From a virus, in the IMG/VR virus record IMGVR_UViG_3300037132_000181, positions 1-48,063 of that record: DNA of 48,063 bases; one strand, written 5' to 3'. The notes beneath the pieces were generated by a model that saw nothing but the letters and a program-made list of their open reading frames with translations, was not told the DNA's origin and did not search any database. Shown here piece by piece: positions 33,706 to 41,933 of the stretch. The position numbers were made by a program, and so were the translations under genes. Position 1 is the stretch's first letter. Every line of letters starts with the position of its first letter.

Positions 33706-33954
33706 TTACGGGGTGCAAGTTGCACCTGTAAAAATTCGTTCACGAACCACCCCCGCCAGCTTCCTTCCGGCGATTCGGACGTGCGTTCCACCCAGTCCTC
33801 CGTCATTAAAATCCAACTCGATTCGGCACGCCATCCGGCCATCCACCACGATCCGCAGCACGTCGTACAGTTCCGGGTGAACGTGCAGGACGGGTCCCGA
33901 GCCGCCAATGTCGCGCACATCGCAGAATGGACGTCCCTCAGGTGTCGTCTTCAT
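33706..33954 (-). CDS. hypothetical protein, 82 aa
   Basis: Beta-rich (VDGRMACRIELDFNDGG, then GTHVRIAGRKLAG). ATGA-type overlap with the portal stop indicates coupling, and the last codons lie within a palindrome copy. Following the portal, it might be a small connector or packaging accessory. Not recognised. Confidence 0.5.
   Translation of the reverse strand: MKTTPEGRPFCDVRDIGGSGPVLHVHPELYDVLRIVVDGRMACRIELDFNDGGLGGTHVRIAGRKLAGVVRERIFTGATCTP
33712..33726. repeat. palindrome copy at a gene 3' end
   Basis: GGTGCAAGTTGCACC forms part of the last codons of the 82-residue gene, just before its stop, and upstream of the terminator at 33581-33623. Confidence 0.8.
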
Positions 33955-35930
33955 TGGACTGGCGCCGCCCCGGGAACCTGCTCCGTCTTTCCCTTCGCTG
34001 GCTTGGCCGGTGGAGGAAGGATTTCCCGCTCCTGCTTGATCTTGAGCAATTCCGCCTTCGCATCGCTGGGCAAGCCCGCACCTATCGCATTGAGTTTTTT
34101 GTACAGACTCTCAAGGCTCAGCCCTTGTTTTGCCCACATCGAAATGGCCAGATTGGCCTGCTCCCGACGCTTGGCTGGAAGGCTGCTACCGGCCGTCATC
34201 ATGGCATTAAATTGGCTGACGAATTTGTTTCCCGCCTCCATGCCGCCGGAATTAAGTTCCTGCGTGGGGATGTCGACCTTCTTGGTGTTGGGTAGGTTGT
34301 CGCCAGGGTTCGCGCTGAGGTACTCCAACGTCGATTCGTCGTCCCCCAGGATGGCCACATCCTTTTCAGGGTCGTAAAACTGCGCTACGTCCGACATGGT
34401 AAGACGGCCGAGGTCCTCGAAGAAAATCTCCGTAAATATGCCTTTGACGCGGTAGATGCCCTGCTCGGACTCCTGAATGGCCTGCACCGCGTCCGCACCG
34501 GGCACCTGCTTCTTGGACGCCATGCGCGAGCCGTAGCCTTGCCCAGACTGCTCTGAAAACGCGCGCGACAGTATCTCCCAGAACGTGGCGACAGCCCCCA
34601 GCGCCCCGATGGGTGGGTTGATGAAGTGGATTTGGTCCTGCACCGGGTTCATGCGGTTCAGCAGCTTCAGCTTGCCGCCCGCCTGCCCGGGGTAGTAGTC
34701 TGCCCACTCTTGCGCACCGAGCGATCCTTCGCGGGTGACCACCGTTGGCTTAGCGGCTTGGTCTACCAGACTGATGGCATCCCCCAGCAGCCGGTTCATA
34801 GGGCCGTTGATGGCCACAAGGTCCCGAAGGTCGCTGATGCCGCTCCACATCCAAGGCACCGGGCGCAGACGAAGCGGTACGAACGGGTACCATCCGTGCC
34901 AGTGCATGTTGGGCCCATCGTCCAGAATGACCGGATCGGATTCGCCGGCCACAGAGATTCGGCGCCCCCACGGGTAAATCGGTCCGCGCGGCGGGACGCG
35001 GTAGCGGTGGTTGCCGCGGCCCATGATCAGGTCATGGCTGGTACGGTTAATCTGCGGGTCGCGGAAATGGATTTCGATGTACGGGCACCCTTCTTCCGTG
35101 GCAAACGACCGCATGCCAAACTGGTCGCCCCCGGAATTCATGAGTGCCGACACCCCGAAGTCACCCTTTCGCGCCCACGGTGCGTAACTGCCACTGCCAA
35201 GGGCCAAGGGATCGATGCCGCCTTGGAATTCGGCGGGAGGCCGTTGAGGACGAACCAAGTGCGCCACCTCCCGGTGGTACTGTTCGTACCAGCTTATCGG
35301 GCGCATCATGCGGTGCATGCACCCACCAGACTTCTGGAAATCGAACACATTCCCCAAGATCGGAAGGAAAGCGTCCGGACCGAGTGGGCTGTACGTGATA
35401 TCCTTTTTCTCCCGGTCGCGCGTCACCTTGATTGCGCCGATTCCCAGGCTGGCAAACATGGCGCAGAACATCATGGCCGCCATACCGTGTTGCGCGCGGA
35501 AGTTCGCCTGCGTCAGCGTGGTCAGGTTTCCCGCGATGTCCCGGTACTTCTGCGTGCGGTTGGAGGTACTCACTTCCATCGAAAACCGGAAGTCGGCCGT
35601 GTTGGCCAGGTTGTCCCAGAAGTGCTTGGAGAGTTTGTTGACCACCGGCCGTGGGCGCCAGCTTGGGGCGCTGCCGGTCCAGTGGCGACCCATGATGAGC
35701 TGGACGTACCGCTCGTAATGCTTGATCTCCGGGTCCGTGGCCATTTCGGCCTTGGCCGTTTCGATGATGGTCTGCACCCAGCGCTTCGTGCGGAGGACGT
35801 AGTTAGAACCCGAGCCTCCGTACACAATGGCGTCCGAGTCCGTTCGCCCGATGAACGGAACGAGGGAATATTCCCGTTCCATCTTGGCAGCGGACTCACC
35901 GAGCGGATCTGCGAGTACCATTACGGCCAT
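33951..35930 (-). CDS. portal protein, 659 aa
   Basis: Forms the dodecameric ring at the head vertex through which DNA enters and leaves. Length, an N-terminal region with KHYERYVQLIMGRHWTG (about 69-85), a central wing/stem with many Arg, Trp and Tyr residues, a helical C-terminal part (MSDVAQFYDPEKD) and a charged tail fit phage portal proteins. It follows the terminase, separated by small genes, and precedes the scaffold/capsid block. The stop is linked to the 82-residue gene by ATGA. Confidence 0.8.
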   Translation of the reverse strand: MAVMVLADPLGESAAKMEREYSLVPFIGRTDSDAIVYGGSGSNYVLRTKRWVQTIIETAKAEMATDPEIKHYERYVQLIMGRHWTGSAPSWRPRPVVNKLSKHFWDNLANTADFRFSMEVSTSNRTQKYRDIAGNLTTLTQANFRAQHGMAAMMFCAMFASLGIGAIKVTRDREKKDITYSPLGPDAFLPILGNVFDFQKSGGCMHRMMRPISWYEQYHREVAHLVRPQRPPAEFQGGIDPLALGSGSYAPWARKGDFGVSALMNSGGDQFGMRSFATEEGCPYIEIHFRDPQINRTSHDLIMGRGNHRYRVPPRGPIYPWGRRISVAGESDPVILDDGPNMHWHGWYPFVPLRLRPVPWMWSGISDLRDLVAINGPMNRLLGDAISLVDQAAKPTVVTREGSLGAQEWADYYPGQAGGKLKLLNRMNPVQDQIHFINPPIGALGAVATFWEILSRAFSEQSGQGYGSRMASKKQVPGADAVQAIQESEQGIYRVKGIFTEIFFEDLGRLTMSDVAQFYDPEKDVAILGDDESTLEYLSANPGDNLPNTKKVDIPTQELNSGGMEAGNKFVSQFNAMMTAGSSLPAKRREQANLAISMWAKQGLSLESLYKKLNAIGAGLPSDAKAELLKIKQEREILPPPAKPAKGKTEQVPGAAPVQ

Positions 35931-35931
35931 G

Positions 35932-36150
35932 TCAGTGCATCTCCCTATCGCCTTCCGACATTTTCATGGTTTCCCATTTTGCCGCCTCCAGCCAGAATAT
36001 CAGGCCAGCGAGGGTTTCTTTGTTCGTGGTAAACATAAAAAAACCACTCGTTTTCTTGGGCATGATAACAATAGCCTCTTCGCACTCTTCAGCGTGCTCC
36101 ATTGCCTGCACAAGAACGTCATCGACTGATTCACACTTTTGGGTTGGCAT
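35932..36150 (-). CDS. hypothetical protein, 72 aa
   Basis: The ATG at 36150 (MPTQKCESVDDV) is preferred to an upstream GTG that lies within a palindrome copy. The product is mixed helical with a hydrophobic patch (SGFFMFTTNKETLAGLIFWL). It precedes the portal by one base. Function unknown. Confidence 0.5.
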   Translation of the reverse strand: MPTQKCESVDDVLVQAMEHAEECEEAIVIMPKKTSGFFMFTTNKETLAGLIFWLEAAKWETMKMSEGDREMH

Positions 36151-36172
36151 AAGAGGTAACCTTAAATCACCA

Positions 36173-36188
36173 ACTGCAAGTTGCACCT
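36173..36188. repeat. junction palindrome copy, slightly imperfect
   Basis: ACTGCAAGTTGCACCT keeps the core but its arms differ slightly. It overlaps the stop codon of the zinc-ribbon gene (36187-36189). Confidence 0.7.
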
Positions 36189-36693
36189 ACGGACGGCCCA
36201 CCACAAACTCCGGCCGAGTCGCACTCTGCCGCCGTCCAAAGTCCGTCTGGTCGGCTGCCGCATCCAGCTTCTTGATATCGCCTATCGGGTCGCTCGACAC
36301 CTTAACCAGCTTGGCTCGGCGCCTCATATTCTCTTCGTCTTCTATTTTTCCGTGCTTGGAGATTTCGGCGAAGGTCGGGGTGGATCGGGAGTCGCTGCCA
36401 AAGTAAGAATTTTTCGTTACCCCCTGGTCAACCATGCGGTTCGACCGCAGTAGTCGGCGTAGTTGGCTCTGGTCGGTAATCTCGATCTCTGGCTGGCCGG
36501 GACGCTTGTTGAACGCCGCTGTTCGGAAAGGGCGGAACTGGGTGAAGGAAACCCGGATGACCACATCGATCTCCATCGGTTCCCCGCACTGAGGACAGTC
36601 AGGGGGACTGTCCCGCGCTACTTCGAAGGACCGGTAGATGTGGTCGCGTGACTTGGTTCCGCAGGCTCCACAGGAATGGTCAAAGATCGGAAT
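36187..36693 (-). CDS. FmdB-like zinc-ribbon protein with apparent ATT start, 168 aa
   Basis: Starting at ATT (36693) gives IPIFDHSCGACG, with Cys at 8, 11, 33 and 36, exactly the MPIF/Y...CxxC...CPxCG layout of FmdB-type zinc ribbons. GGAGG sits seven bases before the ATT. No ATG, GTG or TTG exists in this frame before the ATG at 36576, which lies after the zinc ribbon and lacks such a site. The region overlaps the upstream gene's last 76 bases. The C-terminal part has an NRMVDQG...YFGS motif shared with the 48-residue protein, and a charged tail. It is probably a metal- and nucleic-acid- or protein-binding regulator. Confidence 0.65.
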   Translation of the reverse strand: MPIFDHSCGACGTKSRDHIYRSFEVARDSPPDCPQCGEPMEIDVVIRVSFTQFRPFRTAAFNKRPGQPEIEITDQSQLRRLLRSNRMVDQGVTKNSYFGSDSRSTPTFAEISKHGKIEDEENMRRRAKLVKVSSDPIGDIKKLDAAADQTDFGRRQSATRPEFVVGRP

Positions 36694-37232
36694 GGCTTTT
36701 CCTCCGGCGGTAAAGCCTTCCGCAGCAACGTCAGCAAGGCCCCACCGCTGGAAACCCTATCACTTTTCACCAGTTGAAGCAACATTTTCCATTCCTGCTG
36801 GCTAAAAAACAACTGGCGCAACTCCACCGTATGGAGGTAATTTGTGACAAACGAATCCTCCACGACAATCCGGACGAACTCTGCCAGGCCGTACCCCAGG
36901 CCGCGCCCCACATCCTTCATGAGGTCCTCGACCTGCGGGTCCACGTCGATCGTTACGGCGCCGGTCCCTCCAGCGACTTTGTCAAACGCCCGCAAAATAT
37001 CTTTTGACGACCGCAGCGGGGTGCCCGCCCCGGTGCGTGACTCGATTTCCTTGCGCTCTGGCTCGTCCAGGCGCACCGCACGCACGTTCTGTTCGGCCAA
37101 CTCCACCGCGCGGTAGACCGCTTGGCTGGCCGACATGGGCCCCTGCCCACCGTTCCGTAGGGTCGCCTTGAGCCGTTCAATCTTGTCGGCATCGAACATC
37201 AAGCTGAGGTCTACTTTGTTTTTTTCAGACAT
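36618..37232 (-). CDS. hypothetical helical protein, 204 aa
   Basis: Contains a LMFDADKIERLKATLRN helix and LAEFVRIVVEDSF further on, a hint of ribbon-helix-helix or helical DNA-binding folds, and ends in a Pro/Thr/Ser-rich tail. GGAGGAACC precedes the ATG. Its 3' end overlaps the zinc-ribbon gene. The role is unknown. Confidence 0.45.
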   Translation of the reverse strand: MSEKNKVDLSLMFDADKIERLKATLRNGGQGPMSASQAVYRAVELAEQNVRAVRLDEPERKEIESRTGAGTPLRSSKDILRAFDKVAGGTGAVTIDVDPQVEDLMKDVGRGLGYGLAEFVRIVVEDSFVTNYLHTVELRQLFFSQQEWKMLLQLVKSDRVSSGGALLTLLRKALPPEEKPFRSLTIPVEPAEPSHATTSTGPSK

Positions 37233-37243
37233 GGTTCCTCCGT

Positions 37244-37825
37244 CTACCGTTTTTTACTGGTTCTTTGCATGCGGTCAAGAACTTCGGCTGCGGCCTTTGC
37301 CAGATTTGCCTCTGATGGGTTATAGGTACGGGGGTTTACCCCACCACCGATCTCAGGGAGGTCAACTGATTCTATAGGCCTTCCCACCCCAACCTTCATC
37401 GCAAGCAACTCACTGACATCGGAATTCAATATCTGTTCTCGGGTCCAACCTCCGTCCACCACCAAATCGATGTATATCTTTATTTTTCTGTGAGCACATC
37501 GATGGGAATCTGATGCCCCCAAACCGTCAATTCCGATCACCGGAGATGCGCAGACGAAAACCTTGACGTCCAATGTATCCGACTCCGCTTCCCACCGGCC
37601 AATAAATATGCCTCCTCCCATCCTGGGAGTTTTGTTGTCGGCAGGTTCCCACCCGGTCCATTTAAGCTTGAATCCCTTGTATTCCCCTTCCACGTACGAC
37701 CTCAGACCGTGCAGCTTGACGACATCAGGAAGGGGCTCTGTGGACTTGTCCACGCATGGAGATTCCGACCATCCTTTCGGGTTCAGTCCGATAGACCCAG
37801 TCTGATTAATTTTATTTTCGTTCAT
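37244..37825 (-). CDS. hypothetical protein with scaffold-like C-terminal motif, 193 aa
   Basis: Beta-rich central region (GGGIFIGRWEAES, VFVCASPVIGIDGLG) with a charged C-terminus. Residues about 160-187 carry GGGVNPRTYNPSEANLAK, closely matching the C-terminal end of the putative scaffold. GGAGGAACC precedes the ATG. The shared peptide suggests both proteins dock on the same partner, possibly the capsid or procapsid. Confidence 0.5.
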   Translation of the reverse strand: MNENKINQTGSIGLNPKGWSESPCVDKSTEPLPDVVKLHGLRSYVEGEYKGFKLKWTGWEPADNKTPRMGGGIFIGRWEAESDTLDVKVFVCASPVIGIDGLGASDSHRCAHRKIKIYIDLVVDGGWTREQILNSDVSELLAMKVGVGRPIESVDLPEIGGGVNPRTYNPSEANLAKAAAEVLDRMQRTSKKR

Positions 37826-38682
37826 GGTTCCTCCGGGTGCAACGTTGCAGTTGTTACTTCTTCTTCATCTGCCTCTGGTCTCTCGACGTAGGCAAATCTT
37901 TCCAGGGCAGACCGTACATGTGCCGTCAACATCCTGTGGCGTTGGGCGTGTGGATTTTCTTCGCCATCGTCACAAACCTTCTTCACGGCATGGCGGATGT
38001 CGTAGGTAGTCGCCTCAGTAGAGAGCTTCAACGCCTCAATCAATTCATTGCGCAATGGAGCGAGCAGTTCAATCTCCCGCTTAGACCGTTGTTCCGAAAA
38101 CTTATCGGCATCCTCTTGCCGTCGCTTGAACGATTCGCGTTGATATTCTATTTCCAGTTCAACCGCCATGCGGTCGCGCACCGTGCGCGCTGCAACCTCG
38201 CCAAACTTTTTAGAGATTTTCAAAGAAGCCAGTTCGTTGTTCCATCGCCTGACACGGACTGTCGGCCCCTCGCGGCGTACCCCGTCGATCAGTAGCTTCA
38301 ACAGCGCGTCCTGCGGTACGACTACGGGATTAAGAACGGGCTTCTTGGCCATGCGCCAGACACCACGCAGTACGATCAGCCCGCAGTGAGTAGGCACGTC
38401 CGACTTCTTGATGAGGTCGTCTTGGCACGCAAATACCACCCCGCAGGAGTACTTCAAATATGATTGCCACTTACCTGACGTCACATCGCTTTGGAAATCG
38501 GACCTCGTCACCTTGCACTCATAACTCATCGGAGCCGGATGCGCAAAGCTGCGCCAAATGGCGTACACGTCCGGTCGCGGCGAACCTGCCGGCCCCAACT
38601 GCATATCGCGCCAGACCATCCGGTTTTCGCCCGCCAGGTGGTCCGCGAGCGAGTTCATCAGTTCATCGTGACCCAGCGCCAT
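37822..38682 (-). CDS. MmcB-like PD-(D/E)XK nuclease, 286 aa
   Basis: The ATG at 38682 forms a TGATG overlap with the terminase stop and has GGAG ahead; a TTG just upstream is the alternative. Asp38 in RPDVYAI and Glu55 and Lys57 in SYECKV are arranged as the PD-(D/E)XK motif of MmcB/DUF2161-like DNA repair nucleases, followed by TRSDFQSD and SGKWQSYLKY, which fit the same family. The C-terminal half is a charged helix. It may process packaging ends or replication intermediates. Confidence 0.65.
   Translation of the reverse strand: MALGHDELMNSLADHLAGENRMVWRDMQLGPAGSPRPDVYAIWRSFAHPAPMSYECKVTRSDFQSDVTSGKWQSYLKYSCGVVFACQDDLIKKSDVPTHCGLIVLRGVWRMAKKPVLNPVVVPQDALLKLLIDGVRREGPTVRVRRWNNELASLKISKKFGEVAARTVRDRMAVELEIEYQRESFKRRQEDADKFSEQRSKREIELLAPLRNELIEALKLSTEATTYDIRHAVKKVCDDGEENPHAQRHRMLTAHVRSALERFAYVERPEADEEEVTTATLHPEEP
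37836..37851. repeat. palindrome copy at a gene junction, within coding end
   Basis: GGTGCAACGTTGCAGTT-type copy overlapping the last codons of the nuclease gene and adjacent to the GGAGG used by the gene at 37825. Confidence 0.75.
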
Positions 38683-41600
38683 CAATTTATCTCCACCAAC
38701 TCGTTGTGGTTCATGAACGAATTCGGGTCGACGCGACTCACCGCCTCATGCAGCGGGTCCAGCGCCACACCGCCGCGGCCTCGCGCGCGCGTGGCCGACA
38801 GTGCCGGCACCCTGGCGTCCGGGTTTGATTCCTTACATGTTGGGCACGACCAGTTATGCGGGTTCTCCGCCGTGCTGTCGTGGCCTCGCAGGCACCGCAT
38901 CATGTACAGGCCCGACTTCGGATCGTTCGGGTCCACTACCCGCAGCCGCTCGTGCGGGATGATAATCCGCCCACGGTCCAAATCGAAGTCCTGGTCGTGG
39001 TGGCAAAAGAGCGTAATAATGTTCGACATGATGGCATCGTCATGTTTCCCACCGGATGCCTGGCCCGACTCGTCGTCGTCTGCCCGTTTGATGAAGCTGG
39101 GCATCTCGAACAGGAAGTCTTTCGACTTGATCACGATAATCTTCTGGCGGCACCACTCGATGAATGTGGTAATGAGCATGGGCTTGGTGCGCGCGTTCGT
39201 GACCCACCCCAAGGTACGCGTGATCATGTTCATGCTGTCGAAGTGTTTCCACCGGTACAGCTTGTCGTAGCCCATCATAATGAGCCGGAGTTGGGCTTTT
39301 TCGCCGGGCCCGTTTTTCACCTCAAAAGCCACTTCGCATTCATTGTAGACCTTCGCCAATACGTAGGCCGTCATGCCGAGGCTTCCCGCATCTCCCCGTC
39401 CGCGCCATTCTGCCACCTGGACGTCTGGCTCGTCGTGGCCGCGCCCGCACTTATGGATGCTCAGCACCCCGTAGTCGCCTTCTTCCTCGCCGTACGCCGC
39501 GTCACCCCCCATGTAGTACCGTGCTCCCTGCTGCGGCATCTCCCACACTTTCAGGTTCATCTCGTCTTCGTTGTGGCTGATGTTCTGCTGGCGGCATTCC
39601 GGATTGCAGCACAGCCGGCCAGGCCCGTGTTCGGTGCCCTTGCAGTGGAACGTGAAGTCGGCCCGCCACTCGCCCACCCACACCGGATCGCACGCCGTCG
39701 TCTGCACGTAGCGGTACACATCCCGCGGGAAGACCATCTTTCCGTGGACCTGGAATCCTTCCTCGGCCGTCATGGCAAACTCTTGCAGGAAGGATTGCTC
39801 TGTCTCCTGGTCGCGCACCTTCGACTTCTGCTGGCGGTACCAGCCTAGCTGTCCGTCGGTCAGCATGACACCCGCGCCGCCGGTCGAACCGCAGCGGTGG
39901 CATTCGGCCATGCCCGCGCCTCCAGAATAATACATGGCCGAACATGTCGGGCAGTGCTTCCATTCGAGCAGATACCGCTCCCGAATAACCTGCTCGTCCT
40001 TGGTCGGCTTGAAGGCGACCGGGACTTGCGTCGTGCGCGACCTCTCCATGAAGCACGGCAGGAACATGGCGTGCCACAGCGCATTCTTTCCCTGCTTCGC
40101 GTAGTGGTGCCAAGTGTTGTACCACCAGCCCGACGCCCCGTAAGGCTTCGACTCCATGATGCCGACACACCCTGGGCGGCTCACCATCTGGCTCAAATCC
40201 TCGTCGATAATCTTACGGGCCACCTTGTCCGGGTAGCTGCCAACCTCCGTGATGTGGACGTCGCTGAACGGCTTTCCCTGAGCAAATGCGGACATTTTCT
40301 TGATGCTGGCGCCTATGATGTAGCTGTTCAGACCGCCGTAGCCCGACTCATCTTGAATGCCCATCACCATGCGCGACTCGATGTGCTGGCGAGCGACGTT
40401 AGGTTTCAGCCACCACGGCAGGTTGTTCATGAACCACTGGAAGATGGACAGCTCGTACGTCGCCTGCCCTTCGTCCTGTGCTAATATAAGAGATATTACC
40501 TGACTATGAAAGCATACGCGCCAGACCAGCATCGCAATAGAGAACGTAGAATTGTGGGACACGAACCCATTGGCGATGTAAGTCTTAGTGGAGGTCTGAA
40601 GGTCTATCATTCGCTGCTGCGGGAGCAGTTCCATTTTGACGATCTTGGACCAAGCCAATCCCCCATTCCTTCCTTTCTTTCCGCCCTTTCCAGGAAGCTC
40701 TTTGCCCTCCCACCAATTTCGACACAGAAATCTGGTGGGTCTTGTTTTTCCAAGCATCTTGAATATTTGTCCCATTCTCCCAATGAGAACCTTGGCAACT
40801 GGTTTGTCGCCATACTTTCCATCTTTTCCAGACTTTGTTTTTCCCCCGCCTTTGCGCTTGTCGATATCAAGCCGCCAGTCGTATCCCTCGCTCTGGACAT
40901 ACGCTTGAATACGGTCAAGAACCAGTCCGAAAGACTGTGCGGCGCACAACTCGACACCGGCACCGTGTTTAGACCTGAGACACCCCTCCCCATCAAGGAT
41001 TCCACCAAACCAATAGTCGTCGGGAGTTGAATCCCTCCAGGTCTTACATATTGTTCTTATTTCGTCTCCGACTCGCATATCCCGAACGCTCACCCATTTC
41101 GTTCCGACCCCACCCCTTTGCTGGGATAAAAGTCTATGGTCAGGAGTGGCAACCAATTCCTCTCCATTGTCCATGGTAAGCTTCACGGCGTAATCGAAAA
41201 CATCGCGCTTAGCCTCTACTACCCCCTCCTTCATTCTCCTGGCGAAACGGCGCCTTCCCTCTCCGGCAGATGGAAAATCTTCGTCCGTAGCTACCACTCT
41301 ATCTCCAACCTTCAGGTCGTCGATCCGAACCCATCTTAAATCGCTAGTCAAAACCTTTGTATCTGGATGAAAACAAACGCCTAATTGTCTTGCTTTATGG
41401 ATCAAGACCCAGCCCGGCCTCCCCTTTCCCCACAGGTACTCGATGGTTTCCAGAACGAGTTCCTGTGTATCGAACAGGTCGAGCGTTGTGGGTTCACCCG
41501 ACCGTGGATGCTGTATCCAGAAGTAGTTTCCGAACAGCCACCGGGGATCTCGCCGGCACTTGATGATTTGACCCTTGATCCAGTCCTTAATCTCCGAACG

Positions 41601-41723
41601 CAGCGACGCCCACGCAAGGCCCTTTGCGACCTCGTGCGTCACACCCTTCTGGCGCTCGTAGACCGATTCCAGTACCTTGTCGAGGTACTCTACGGCGTCA
41701 ACGACATTGGGATCGCGTTTCAT
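38682..41723 (-). CDS. terminase large subunit with intein, 1013 aa
   Basis: ATP-driven DNA packaging motor with nuclease. The spliced protein is about 738 residues. Residues 1-116 end in HKARQLGV, the first half of the Walker A P-loop; after the intein (117-391) the sequence resumes with STFSIAM. Acidic Walker B-like SDVHITEV lies near 487-494. Cys591/594/608/611 form a zinc-knuckle pattern, and more Cys pairs follow near 694-710 and 944-963. The nuclease domain has Asp741 in GGDAAYG, Glu801 in AFEVKN and Asp895/896 in GKHDDA. Start overlaps the 61-residue gene as ATGA. Unspliced protein could not have a working ATPase. Confidence 0.93.
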   Translation of the reverse strand: MKRDPNVVDAVEYLDKVLESVYERQKGVTHEVAKGLAWASLRSEIKDWIKGQIIKCRRDPRWLFGNYFWIQHPRSGEPTTLDLFDTQELVLETIEYLWGKGRPGWVLIHKARQLGVCFHPDTKVLTSDLRWVRIDDLKVGDRVVATDEDFPSAGEGRRRFARRMKEGVVEAKRDVFDYAVKLTMDNGEELVATPDHRLLSQQRGGVGTKWVSVRDMRVGDEIRTICKTWRDSTPDDYWFGGILDGEGCLRSKHGAGVELCAAQSFGLVLDRIQAYVQSEGYDWRLDIDKRKGGGKTKSGKDGKYGDKPVAKVLIGRMGQIFKMLGKTRPTRFLCRNWWEGKELPGKGGKKGRNGGLAWSKIVKMELLPQQRMIDLQTSTKTYIANGFVSHNSTFSIAMLVWRVCFHSQVISLILAQDEGQATYELSIFQWFMNNLPWWLKPNVARQHIESRMVMGIQDESGYGGLNSYIIGASIKKMSAFAQGKPFSDVHITEVGSYPDKVARKIIDEDLSQMVSRPGCVGIMESKPYGASGWWYNTWHHYAKQGKNALWHAMFLPCFMERSRTTQVPVAFKPTKDEQVIRERYLLEWKHCPTCSAMYYSGGAGMAECHRCGSTGGAGVMLTDGQLGWYRQQKSKVRDQETEQSFLQEFAMTAEEGFQVHGKMVFPRDVYRYVQTTACDPVWVGEWRADFTFHCKGTEHGPGRLCCNPECRQQNISHNEDEMNLKVWEMPQQGARYYMGGDAAYGEEEGDYGVLSIHKCGRGHDEPDVQVAEWRGRGDAGSLGMTAYVLAKVYNECEVAFEVKNGPGEKAQLRLIMMGYDKLYRWKHFDSMNMITRTLGWVTNARTKPMLITTFIEWCRQKIIVIKSKDFLFEMPSFIKRADDDESGQASGGKHDDAIMSNIITLFCHHDQDFDLDRGRIIIPHERLRVVDPNDPKSGLYMMRCLRGHDSTAENPHNWSCPTCKESNPDARVPALSATRARGRGGVALDPLHEAVSRVDPNSFMNHNELVEIN
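40551..41375 (-). mobile_element. intein with single LAGLIDADG motif, 275 aa
   Basis: The intein starts at Cys (CFHPDTKVLT, block A), has LVATPDH in block B, and ends TYIANGFVSHN with Ser as the next extein residue, so Cys1, penultimate His, terminal Asn and Ser+1 are all present and splicing should work. Between the splicing blocks, about residues 122-132, YWFGGILDGEG is a LAGLIDADG-type motif. Only one motif is seen in about 100 residues, so the endonuclease might act as a dimer or be decayed. The insertion lies in the P-loop, a common intein target. Confidence 0.93.
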
Positions 41724-41905
41724 TTGTAAAGTTTTTGAATTTGTATCTGCTCGGCCGCGGGATTCATGCGGTTCAATACTTTAATCCAAACCGACCGGAC
41801 CCCAAGGTCGAGAAGTTCCTTCTTGTTCTTCTCTACATCTGAAGGAGAAACCGATCCTTCCTTGTATGAAAATACGAAAATGTCTCCATCTTTTGCCTTT
41901 ATCAT
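41720..41905 (-). CDS. hypothetical small protein, 61 aa
   Basis: ATGA overlap with the terminase start and a gap to the paralogue gene containing a palindrome copy. Mixed charged/hydrophobic sequence with a DVEKNKKELLDLG helix and a VWIKVLNRMNP strand. Not recognised. Confidence 0.5.
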   Translation of the reverse strand: MIKAKDGDIFVFSYKEGSVSPSDVEKNKKELLDLGVRSVWIKVLNRMNPAAEQIQIQKLYK

Positions 41906-41916
41906 GGTCCATCCCC

Positions 41917-41933
41917 AGGTGCAAGTTGCAGTT
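41917..41933. repeat. junction palindrome copy
   Basis: AGGTGCAAGTTGCAGTT overlaps the TAA stop of the terminase-nuclease paralogue (41932-41934) and precedes the 61-residue gene. Confidence 0.8.

Noticed and set aside
34626-36032. Plus-strand open frame over the portal gene
   Set aside because: It shadows a strongly supported portal gene, has no matching Shine-Dalgarno and no recognisable features.
38856-39848. Plus-strand open frame within the terminase gene
   Set aside because: Overlaps conserved terminase motifs on the other strand, so the open frame is a by-product of codon bias.
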